The position numbers and the translations under genes were made by a program. Shown here in pieces: positions 48,433 to 57,600 of a stretch of DNA of 64,000 nucleotides. Each line of letters opens with the position of its first letter. Position 1 is the stretch's first letter. The DNA is from Apricaphanius iberus (lineage: Eukaryota > Chordata > Actinopteri > Cyprinodontiformes > Aphaniidae), in NCBI GenBank assembly GCA_028564705.1, contig JAPXFQ010002671.1:496001-560000 (forward strand). The letters are read 5' to 3'. Under the pieces are notes generated by a model, which worked only from the letters and a program-made list of their open reading frames with translations, searched no databases and was not told where the DNA came from.

Positions 48433-49476
48433 ATGGCCAGAAAAAGAGAACTTTCATCTGAAACTCGACAGTCTATTCTTGTTCTTAGAAATGAAGGCTA
48501 TTCCATGCGAGAAATTGCTAACAAATTGAAGATTTCCTACAACGGTGTGTACTACTCCCTTCAGAGGACAGCACAAACAGGCTCTAACCAGAGTAGAAAA
48601 AGAAGTGGGAGGCCGCGTTGCACAACTGAGCAAGAAGATAAGTACATTAGAGTCTCTAGTTTGAGAAACAGACGCCTCACAGGTCCCCAACTGGCATCTT
48701 CATTAAATAGTACCCGCAAAACACCAGTGTCAACATCTACAGTGAAGAGGCGGCTGCGGGATTCTGGGCTTCAGGGCAGAGTGGCAAAGAAAAAGCCATA
48801 TCTGAGACTGGCCAATAAAAGAAAAAGATTAAGATGGGCAAAAGAACACAGACATTGGACAGAGGAAGACTGGAAAAAAGTGCTGTGGACGGATGAATCC
48901 AAGTTTGAGGTGTTTGGATCACAAAGAAGAACGTTTGTGAGACGCAGAACAACTGAAAAGATGCTGGAAGAATGCCTGACGCCATCTGTTAAGCATGGTG
49001 GAGGTAATGTGATGGTCTGGGGTTGCTTTGGTGCTGGTAAGGTGGGAGATTTGTACAGGGTAAAAGGGATTCTGAATAAGGAAGGCTATCACTCCATTTT
49101 GCAACGCCATGCCATACCCAGTGGACAGCGCTTGATTGGAGCCAATTTCATCCTACAACAGGACAATGACCCAAAACACACCTCGAAATTGTGCAAGAAC
49201 TATTTAGAGAAGAAGCAGGCAGCTGGTATTCTATCGGTAATGGAGTGGCCAGCGCAGTCACCAGATTTGAACCCCGTTGAGCTCTTGTGGGTGCAGCTTG
49301 ACCATATGGTACGCAAGAAGTGCCCATCCAACCAATCCAAATTGTGGGAGCTGCTTCTAGAAGCGTGGGGTGCAATTTCTCCAGATTACCTCAACAAATT
49401 AACAGCTAGAATGCCAAAGGTCTGCAATGCTGTAATTGCTGCAAATGGAGGATTCTTTGATGAAAGCAAAGTTTGA
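48433..49476 (+). CDS. Tc1-family transposase, intact, 347 aa
   Basis: The enzyme excises and reinserts its own element at TA sites. It is a nuclear DDE-type recombinase. The N-terminus holds two helix-turn-helix DNA-binding parts (about residues 8-48 and 66-112) joined by an AT-hook-like GRPR at 59-62. Basic runs around 116-134 could act as nuclear signal. The catalytic residues are D154 (in LWTDESKFEVFG), D244 (in LQQDNDPKHTS) and E283 (in SPDLNPVELLW), with the family motif VMVWGCFG at 193-200. The D244-E283 spacing is 38 residues, four more than the usual 34. The length is normal for Tc1. The start ATG at 48433 has context AAAATGG and opens the conserved MARKRELSSETR. There are no stops or frameshifts, so activity is possible but unproven. 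Tailward residues such as DHMVRKK differ from the commoner form of related elements. Confidence 0.95.
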   Translation: MARKRELSSETRQSILVLRNEGYSMREIANKLKISYNGVYYSLQRTAQTGSNQSRKRSGRPRCTTEQEDKYIRVSSLRNRRLTGPQLASSLNSTRKTPVSTSTVKRRLRDSGLQGRVAKKKPYLRLANKRKRLRWAKEHRHWTEEDWKKVLWTDESKFEVFGSQRRTFVRRRTTEKMLEECLTPSVKHGGGNVMVWGCFGAGKVGDLYRVKGILNKEGYHSILQRHAIPSGQRLIGANFILQQDNDPKHTSKLCKNYLEKKQAAGILSVMEWPAQSPDLNPVELLWVQLDHMVRKKCPSNQSKLWELLLEAWGAISPDYLNKLTARMPKVCNAVIAANGGFFDESKV

Positions 49477-49497
49477 TGTAAAAACAATCTTATTTCA

Positions 49498-49503
49498 AAT
49501 AAA
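49498..49503 (+). promoter_or_regulatory. Polyadenylation signal of the transposase
   Basis: AATAAA begins 22 bases after the stop codon (TGA 49474-49476), inside the element. It is a plausible 3' end signal for the transposase transcript. An AT-rich stretch also makes a chance match possible. Confidence 0.55.
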
Positions 49504-49611
49504 AATCATTATTTCTAACCTTGTCAATGTCTTGACTCTATTTTTTATTCATTTCACAACGTATGGTGGTGAATAAGTGTGAATTTTCATGGAAAACACT
49601 AAATTGTTTGG

Positions 49612-49638
49612 GTGACCCCAAACTTTTGAACGGTAGTG
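49612..49638 (-). repeat. Right terminal inverted repeat of Tc1
   Basis: It reads GTGACCC then CAAACTTTTGAACGGTAGTG on the plus strand, an exact inverse of 48021-48047. TA follows at 49639-49640 and merges with a short (TA)n. Confidence 0.97.
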
Positions 49639-49900
49639 TATATATATATATATCAATGTTTGTCAAAAAAAGATGTTGATGGAGTGTTTGGAGTAAAATT
49701 TATTATTTTCCTTTTTCGCTGAGATTTTCTATGACATCACGATACCAAGCAAAAAAATTTATCACTTTTTGATCCACAAAGACCTCCATTCTGATCTTCC
49801 TCACAGTTTTTACTGTCTCCTCTACCTTCTAGAGTTTAAAAGGGAAATTGTTTGGGGGGTTTTTCAAACTGGACTTTATTTTTAGCAAGTAATACGTTCA

Positions 49901-50707
49901 TTTACTCACCCAGAAAGGTTTGCAGCCATTTGGAGCCAATGGACAGAAGTTTTTATCCAGTGGCAATCAGTGTATATCCATATAATAGGAGTCAATAAGG
50001 GTAGGAGTTTGCTGCCTGTAAAAAGGCACTATCTGCTCCAAAACTATTTAATTTAACCAATTGTATGTTATTAAATGTTAGCAGGACTCCCCTCCGAGTT
50101 CAGAACATCTCGAAAGTGCTTATTAGTTCTGTTCCGGGTTGATTTAGAGGCAGTTATACAACTACACAATCGTGCGATTACAGTGACGTCACAGCCGTGC
50201 TCCATCCCGGTTGTAGTCTGAACAGGACTTTAACTCTGTGCTCTATGGGGGTCAGGAAGACAGAACTTCCTACTGCAGACATCAATATGGTTTGCGTTTG
50301 CGTGTTTCTAAATTGCACTAACCGAATGACCAATTGGAATAAGTTCAGTTTACACAGGTTCCCTTTCCGCAACCTATGCAGACTATAGCTGTAATGGCAG
50401 TCGGTGTGAAGTCATTGAAATCCCAGTTTAGTGTAACTTAGAATCAGTTATATTAAAAGCCTGTAAAAATCCCATAAGCTAATACCTTAGCACCTCCGAG
50501 ACGTTGCGAACTCACAAGGGAATATCGCCATCTATTCATAACAAAATATGGCTAAATGATGGCGTTTTGGGGCAGATGATGCCTTATTACAGGTGGTGAA
50601 CTCCTGCCCCCATTCACTACCATTATACGGATATACGCTGATCGTGTCTGGATAAAAACTTTTGCCCAACAGCTCCAAGTGGCTTCAAACTTGTCCGGGT
50701 GAGTAAA
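49901..50707. mobile_element. Element with 144-bp inverted repeats and a THAP fragment
   Basis: The left arm 49901-50044 and right arm 50564-50707 align as inverted repeats over their full length, starting TTTACTCACCC and ending GGGTGAGTAAA. Shared phrases are 'aagtttttatccag' with its complement in 'ctggataaaaactt', and 'ctgctccaaaac' against 'gttttggggcag'. The centre contains the first part of a THAP domain (50287-50388). Elements encoding THAP proteins include P-type and Kolobok transposons. The arms fit either, and I could not read a target duplication. This copy is internally deleted. A second, more damaged copy lies at 38920-39414. Confidence 0.75.
50287..50388 (+). pseudogene. Truncated THAP zinc-finger domain
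   Basis: From an ATG the frame reads MVCVCVFLNCTNR, then NKFSLHRFPF, and stops 33 codons in. The CxxxxC pair (CVFLNC), the NR after it and the [SF]xHxFP motif are the hallmarks of the THAP N-terminal half, seen for example in THAP1 as C-x4-C-x-NR and FHKFP. The second half of the C2CH finger (C and H) and the AVPTIF box are missing, cut by a deletion. It lies between the long inverted repeats, so it is transposase debris and not a host THAP gene. Confidence 0.7.
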
Positions 50708-50789
50708 TTAACCTAACATAACTTTGATAAACAAAATATATATATATATTTAACATATCTGTGCTATGTACCTAATCTAACTCAGAAAA
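50708..50789. other. Short spacer with (TA)n
   Basis: A brief (TA)n near 50738-50750 separates the long-inverted-repeat element from the next Tc1 remnant. Confidence 0.6.
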
Positions 50790-51000
50790 CATCATTTTCT
50801 TCGAGTACATACAGACTTGTTGAGGCCACTCCATAGAAGTTGTCTAAGCCACTGCAAAACCTTTATATATATTTTAAATTGTGGTCGAACATTCTCCTTC
50901 AGGATGTTCTGGTAGAGAACAGAATGTCCAGGACCTGAAGCAGCAAAGCAGTCCCAAACCATCACACTACCACAACCATGCTTAACTGTTGGCAGAAAAA
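50790..51000 (-). mobile_element. Tc1 remnant (family B), minus strand
   Basis: On the minus strand the frame reads 'PTVKHGCGSVMVWDCF', then 'AASGPGHS' and 'LYQNILKENVRPQ', the central transposase segment between the first and second catalytic aspartates. It resembles the family of the remnant at 1-890. The match ends at the edges given; neither catalytic residue is present. Confidence 0.8.
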
Positions 51001-51254
51001 AGTACAAAGAAAGTGGTTCATATTTTTTAGATTTAGTAATTATGGTTTGCTGGACTCTCCTAGGAAGATTCAGCTTTGTTCCATTTTTTCTTATTCCGCA
51101 GATATTCATTCTCACTTTGTTTCACTAGAGACCCAAACCCTTAGAAATGTGTTTCTAACCCTTTCTGCTTTAATAGAGCTCACATGTTTTTTTCTTCTGT
51201 TTGTCAATTTCAGATCATAATGTGGTGCTCTTATTAGGGTTAAACTAACAGAGT
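51001..51254. other. Unassigned spacer between Tc1 remnants
   Basis: No feature recognised. An 80-codon frame (50978-51220) is partly antisense to the neighbouring Tc1 fragment and looks fortuitous. Confidence 0.4.
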
Positions 51255-51660
51255 ATTTTACAAAATGAACACCATTCCAACACTCAAACATGGTGACAGG
51301 GTGATGGTCTGGGTTACTTTTCTACTTGAGGACCTGGATGACTTGATTATGTTGATGGAAACAGGAATTCCGCTTTCTAGCGGAAGATCTATAAGGGGAA
51401 TTTCCAACCAAAACAAAATGAAGGTTTTTGGAGTGGCCCAGTCAAAGCCAATTTTGATTGTGTGACTAATCACAATTATTTGGGGGTTCGTCAAGGTGTC
51501 AGAATACTTTTGTGGCATGGGGCCTGGTTGGTTTTGAAAATGTTGGTATTTTTGTCTGACATGACTTTTTTACAACCTGACCGAGTGACACTTACGGAGG
51601 AACAGAAGTAATCAGTAAAGGGCAAATATTTTTCTCCAATAAAGAAATGGCAGTTTTCCC
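51255..51660 (+). mobile_element. Tc1 remnant, plus strand, internally deleted
   Basis: 51277-51310 gives 'TLKHGD-RVMVW'. 51330-51400 ('gacctggatgacttgattat', 'ggaaacaggaattccgcttt') continues the usual transposase text, then 51408-51450 jumps to 'aaccaaaacaaaatgaaggt' and 'gagtggcccagtcaaagcca', the segment just before the catalytic glutamate. The QDNDPKH region is deleted. The 3' end follows with 'gaatacttttgtggcatggg' and 'tttttctccaataaagaaat'. Confidence 0.8.
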
Positions 51661-51849
51661 AGTATGCAACACTCCACTGGGAGACCTTGACAGTTTCCTT
51701 CAGCAGCACATCTGAGGGACCTGCCAGAAATCGGCACGGCACAGGACTTGCTGCGACACCTAAAGGCTCTCCACTGGGATAAGGAGACATGAAAAAATTG
51801 GGTAATACATTTTGCACAGCAAATATAATTACCCAAATTCCAATGTGTT
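51661..51849. other. Short noncoding stretch
   Basis: Nothing recognised. An overlapping minus-strand frame (51491-51871) has no domain. Confidence 0.4.
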
Positions 51850-52460
51850 GGACTGATCTGCATGAAGGCAACCTTTAATGGAAATGTTTCAAATGAAGCT
51901 CTCAAATAATGAATAATTTCTGACCACTCTCAGCGGCATCTCCCAGCGAGAGAGCAATGAAATGTGGACATTTCTCAAGCTGGGGACTGATTAGGTTGAG
52001 GATGGGGCTCGGCTGGAGGACCAAAATTGCAAGGGTTTCCCCAGAGAATAAATTTGCACCTGCCCCATCTACAACAATGGCCCCTTTGCATTTACCCAGA
52101 ACACTGGGCTTAATTAAAAAAACATGGCTAATTTGCACACTTTGCTTCAAAATTGGAATCTAGTCACCACTGAGTCTGTTAATTTAAACAGAAAAGTACC
52201 AACTGAGCAGGAGGACGGGGCTCTGATGGGTTTGACAGCATATTGGACAAAGAGCGGACACAGTGAAAACATCCACATGCAGAGTCCTCTGTGTCTCGCT
52301 AACTTCTCCTATCTCCGTTAGCATGCAGGGTTGTGGGGGGACTTACTTTGATTTAACAAACCGGAGGAATAATCCCACCAGCTTAATAGTGCAGAATAAT
52401 CTCCATAAAGTGAAATCACAGAAGGGACGATAGCAGAATGGGATCTTAGCGTGTCTGTTC
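51850..52460. promoter_or_regulatory. Candidate conserved noncoding element
   Basis: A repeat-free block with a cluster around 52060-52150: 'ctacaacaatggcccctttg', 'catttacccagaacactggg', 'cttaattaaaaaaacatggc' and 'taatttgcacactttgcttc'. This places a Sox-like ACAATGG, an octamer-like TTTGCAT (52085-52091) and a TAATTAA close together. Upstream, 'tctcagcggcatctcccagc' and 'gagagcaatgaaatgtggac' also look constrained. Enhancer function is inference. Confidence 0.4.
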
Positions 52461-54360
52461 TGACAGGTGAACGGATTGAAGATTTCTTGAGAAAATGTAC
52501 AATGTGACAGTTTTCATATTAAGCAGACTTATCTGAAGCAAAGAGCATTAAGAGCACCAAGTACATCTGCCAATACTATCACAAATTGACCTGCCAATCA
52601 CCCAACTGTGGCTTCAAAGGTATAGATAAGGTATTTAAGGTCACTGAAAGCAGATTCTGCTGTCTGTTGGACTTCCTCCTCACCATTATCACAGTCATGT
52701 TTTGGTCCCAACAAGAAAGAACCTCGGTCTCCACTGTAACATGAAAGAGACCCCGGATAATTCACCCAGGCGCAAAAATACGGAAGCTGTTTCACATCTG
52801 GGATTTTACAAACTGAAATAGGCCTTTAATACTTCTTCCTCGTCTGAGGGCTCAGCAGCGGTTGGGTCGTGGGGTGGTTCTTCCTGAGGCTTATGAGGTA
52901 ATCTCATTGATATTTATTCATCTAATGATGACGAAGAATGTAAACTAATGGCTGTATTCATTCCAAGATGACCCCAATGAGTCCCTCATATTAAAGTGGA
53001 GAATTTTGCATAAAAGGAGCTCCAAATCCTCTAGTCTGACACAGACTTAAGCTCTAACGTAGACCAATCCCAGCAAGGTATTAAAGTTAGCAAATGGTAG
53101 ATAATACCACAAGATTCAAGCGGGTATGTCCAGCAATGATCCGTAAGGGTATATCTAAGCCCCTGGAAAATTGGAAGTAAGTAATTATTTGAAGTAAAAC
53201 TGATCAATGTCTCTTATTTAATAAGTCTTGAAACAAATTCCTTCTTCAAATAGCTTTGTACATGCTCAATAATTACAAACCGTGACTCCATTATGACAAT
53301 GAATAGGCAGCAGGAGTGGAAGTTGAGTTTTTCTTAACACAAGGTTGGAGACAGAAAGTCGAGGACAGGGAGAGTGTTACTTTTTGGGAGACATCACTCC
53401 TCACATTGAGCTGGGGCTGTCGTACCTGTCGGTGCGCTGCTGACAGGCGGTTTGTTTGAATGGGAGGTCAAGCAAGGAGCAGAGGAAGTGAAAGAATGCT
53501 GAGGACACTCAAAGTTACTGATAGCAAGAGGGATCCGGCAGAAAAGGTGACACTGTGATTTATTGACTCTTTAGGGAGTCATCTTGACCCGACAGTGAGG
53601 TCACTTGAACACCTAAGGGAAATAGGAACTTATCTTTACTTTATGGAGCATCTGTTACATCTGTTCTTGTTTATTGTATCAAATCATTCTTAAATACATA
53701 GATAAATAAAAAGACTTTAGCGTGGATTATATGCATAAAAGCAGCAGTTAAAGTGCTCCCTTTTGTTCTCTCTTCAGCTGTTGTCTTTGTTTTGTTTGCT
53801 TAACATTCACTAGCATCCATGTTGTCATCACCTGCAAAATGACTGAGCTCAGAGCATAAAGCTCTAATGAGAAAGCACACAAAGGTGCTCTTTTGGTATT
53901 GCATCATTACACAGAGATACAGTCCAAACCGAATCCCTGCAGCTATCCAAACATGTAGCCTTTCATATCGCCTGTTGCCGGCCGTTTGGTTTGCGTGGCC
54001 ATGGGGACAGCTGCTGACACTGTTACCACTGCATTTCCTGTTAAGTCTACCAGCTGCCTTGCCTCTATTCTCCCCAGCCACCACCCCCCCCACCCGTGGG
54101 TCAAACAAGTGCTACCAGCCGCCCTGACGACAGACAGCTCCTTTCTGCCTCTGGCTGTTACTGTATCGCCAGGCTGTTGTGGCACAAAGAAAACCAGGGA
54201 GCGTGGAGACCACAATGACCCTGCAGACTACCTCACTAAGCCCCGCTCTTATTAACACACACTCCCCATGTTGCGGGTTGAAACAATAACTAGGTAGGGG
54301 CGTAGGAAGGACGGCCACGAGCACAATGAGAGCAAGGCTCCAGGTGAGCATACGTCAGTA
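52461..54360. other. Noncoding stretch with several possible regulatory patches
   Basis: 52860-53060 ('gaggtaatctcattgatatt', 'actaatggctgtattcattc'), 53380-53560 ('ctgacaggcggtttgtttga') and 53930-54290 ('catatcgcctgttgccggcc', 'cagactacctcactaagccc') are repeat-free and more GC-balanced than average. Overlapping frames on both strands at 53800-54350 (up to 102 codons) show no known domain. Confidence 0.35.
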
Positions 54361-56060
54361 TTAGAGCTAAACAAAAATGGCCGCAGGTGAATACACAAAT
54401 GTTGGTCCGAGCGATGATGTCATTTAAACAAAATAGGACAGGTCATTTATGAAAACGTCTCCATTTGTCTGCAGCCACAACAGTCTAACTATAGAAATTA
54501 CCTAAACAAGCAGAATGTTAAAATTGAAGGGCAAAAAACTTAAATCCAACTGTACATCAAGCTAGAGTAGCTGTACCTATTTCTGTTGGTCATTTTTCCT
54601 CTTTTAGCCTCAGGATAAATTCGTCATTTATAAAAGTGGCACCCTTAGGCTTTTGAAAATTGTACCCAAGGATGAAGCAGATTTGTGACATTTGACAGTT
54701 CTCTTCCTGAAGCCTTGACCAATGTCTTTTGATATTTCAATGATGTTGCACAAGGAAGCAGTGGGTTTGAGGTCTTGCTCCAGGATTAATCTACAGGTTT
54801 GCCCTCATTTAGTTCAGATTTTGTCAATTAAACGTCCAGAACCTCATAAAATTATAAAATCATTATCTGGAATTTGACCAATTATTTAAAGACAAAGTAA
54901 TCTTAATAATACAAACGTCTGATTTTGAAGGAAATAATTGACTAAAAAGCCTTTCAGTGAATAGGAAAAATCCTCAGTTAACTAAAACAGAAGAATTTTA
55001 GTTTGATTTGATATCTTGCTTGAGAAAAATTTTGTGTCTCTGTTTATATATGTCTGTAAATATCTAGGTTCATCTTAAGATTTTATTTCTTTTTTGTTCA
55101 CAAGCTGCAGCATGTTCATCATTACCCTGACTGCTAATAAATGTGTCTGGCATTGTATGACTTTGTGTGTGAACATGTATAAAGGTTCCTTCTTTAAACA
55201 TCAACTGACAGAAAAAGAGAAAAGTATTCCAGTATTTAATTTATATGCATAATAAAAAAGTAGAGGACTCTTGATATAAATGTGCTCTGAACATGTCAGT
55301 AATGTATGTATAGCCTCAACAGAGGCCAAAACAATGATTGCCTAGCATGCAAGCGTTTCTTGTTTTTTACACTCCACAATTATTAATGAATTCTGATCGT
55401 TTTGATGCGGCTAGGGCTTTTAAGAGCAGACAGTGAAAAAGTTTCTGCTGTTATCGATAGTGGCAGGTTTCTGTTGATGGGGGTGGGGTGGTTGTTGAGA
55501 AATTGTCACATGATTAAAGCAGCGATTGGAGACAGAAAGATCGGCAGGATGTGGGACGGGATGAGAAGAAACGGAGGAGAGTAGCCATGTTTAAAGAGGC
55601 CTGTGATCAGCCATTGCAACAAGAGAACAAAATGACAGGTGTACGGTAGACAGAAACGTTGCAAGGAAAACAAGACTGGGTGACTCCTCCAAAGCTCCAC
55701 AGCTAAAATTAGATTCTTTTAGAAGATGTGAACAATGGACTATTAAATCACTGAATAAACATTTTAAAATTTATTTTTATTCCAGGTGAAAAACACCTCA
55801 GTGCTTGTACACATTCTGAATTCGAAAGAAAAAGATATATGTATTACAAAGATGAAGGAGCTCTTCTGTCTTGGACAGAAATAAGACCAGGCAGCATTGA
55901 AGGACGAGGCTAGCCATGAGTTAAAAGAGGTGTAGGTTATGGCATTTTTTTTCCCTTATACTTTATAGACCTGCCATCTCAGCATTTCATGTTCCAGCCC
56001 GAAGTCTCAAAAATCACGCCACAGCAAAAAAATAAATAAATATATATCACCCCTCTGTAT
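54361..56060. other. Noncoding stretch, nothing recognised
   Basis: AT-rich DNA with short frames only. No paired repeat ends seen. Confidence 0.35.
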
Positions 56061-57600
56061 GATTCGATAAATATAATAAACATCCTTGTGAAACAAATTG
56101 TTCATAAGCTACGTGTTTAATTTTTCAGATCTCCTTGAACCATATATTTCCTTATTAGTTTGGAGACATTCGCTTGGCTTGAGTGGATGGATGACGCTGT
56201 CAGAGGCCTGGGCATTATGGCGGCTCTGTGTGAGTGATTTCTACCAAGAAAAGCCTATTAGGCCTGACAGGGGGATGATGATATTAGGCCATCATCATTC
56301 AGGAGACACCGCCCCCACCAACCCCGCTGTACCCTCATCCATCAGACAGCCCAAAACACCAAGCCATGTTCCCTCCTTTTCTTACCCCCCTCAACTCACT
56401 CACTTTCTTTCCACACTCTCTCACTTTTCCTTTCCTCAGTCTCCTCGTTGCTTTTTACAGCCTTGTCCTTGCAGCCTGTTGTTTATTTTCATTGTTTCAC
56501 ATCTTTCCATCATAACCTCATCTTTTTCCTCTTTTCAATCTCTCTCCCCCTTTGCAAATGCAAAGACAAATTCTGCCCTTTTCTTAGCCCATGAAACATT
56601 TAACATTTCATTCCAGTTCTTGGCAGACGTAGGTAAAAAATGACCTAATGAATCTTACTTATAGTCTTCCCTGAGTGCAATCACGAGCTAAATATGAGAT
56701 CTCTGTCCCTTGGCCTGTATCCATTGTCTTCTTGGCCTTCCTTGTTCCTTCTTACACACTAAGGATTAGGATTCCTTATCTGAAGGCTAAAATAACTGCC
56801 GGCCCGATTGCATCCAAATATCAGGGTAAATGTATTACTTTGTAGCATTTGCAACCCTATAATATAGCATCATTTAATCCAGAGCCCACATTGGCAGGGG
56901 GAAAAATGGGAATAAAGTAGTGTATCAAGGAGTTGGGTGGTGAAACTAGAAGTAATCTGCATATTCATAAGAGTTATATGAAGACATTATAAACTGCACA
57001 TTATTTCTGTGTTTTTCCTGCAAGTTACTCATGTGGACATATGATTTTTTTTTTAAACATGTTTCTTCAGGCTTATTTTGCCTTTTTGTTACTTCACAAT
57101 TCTATTTTGTCCTTTCCTTCTTCCATTTTGGTGCTAAGAATAAGACATTTTTCCCCATGTACTTACACCATGTCATGGCAGGGTTTTTTTGTTGCTTAAT
57201 TAAGGTATTTTGAGGAATAAACAAGAACAATTGTCAATAAAGTGTTAAAATCCCACACATAATTGAATATAATCGTTTTTGCATTATCTGAAAATTTGTA
57301 TCACACTCTTTTCATCTTCATTATGGTCCCCATTTGTGCTTATTCATCTCTGATCAAACCAAAGTAACTTCAACCTCCAACTGGTGGAGTAGATTTTAAT
57401 TTTATGCAATCATATAACCACATTTCCTTACAACAGACCGAGAATAGGTTGTCAAAGTGGTTTTGAAAGACTCCACACAAGCATTATACAAAATGTCCCA
57501 CACGAGATGTGACCATTTCGTACTGGAAAGTCAGGAACCAAATTACCCTTATTTTCATACTTATTACTATTTACAAAATAAACATTCACTTAAACATTTG
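56061..57600. other. Noncoding stretch, pyrimidine-rich, two possible regulatory patches
   Basis: A 181-codon plus-strand frame (56098-56643) runs through a long C/T-rich tract, which explains its serine, phenylalanine and proline content; I see no domain and do not call it a gene. 56170-56320 ('tggcggctctgtgtgagtga', 'agaaaagcctattaggcctg') and 56640-56910 ('tcacgagctaaatatgagat', 'ataactgccggcccgattgc') are enhancer-like by eye. Confidence 0.35.

Larger units (their letters stand above)
48021..49638 (+). mobile_element. Complete Tc1/mariner transposon with intact transposase
   Basis: A 1618-bp element with perfect 27-bp terminal inverted repeats, TA on both sides and a full transposase frame. 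The 5' leader is about 385 bp and the 3' leader about 160 bp. Beyond the first 27 bp the two arms are only weakly alike, so this is a short-TIR type rather than the long IR/DR type. End and frame integrity contrasts with all other Tc1 copies in the window and suggests a recent insertion. I recall elements with these ends as common in teleosts, with horizontal transfer reported for related Tc1 elements between fishes and lampreys. That is from memory. Confidence 0.95.

Noticed and set aside
48290..48529. 79-codon frame overlapping the transposase start
   Set aside because: Different frame from the conserved transposase; a shadow of it.
50287..50388. Host THAP gene exon
   Set aside because: Lies between long inverted repeats, stops after half a finger, and has no donor site at its end.
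56098..56643. 181-codon open frame on plus
   Set aside because: Runs through a C/T-rich tract that lacks stops by composition; no domain, no signal pattern and no splice or promoter support.
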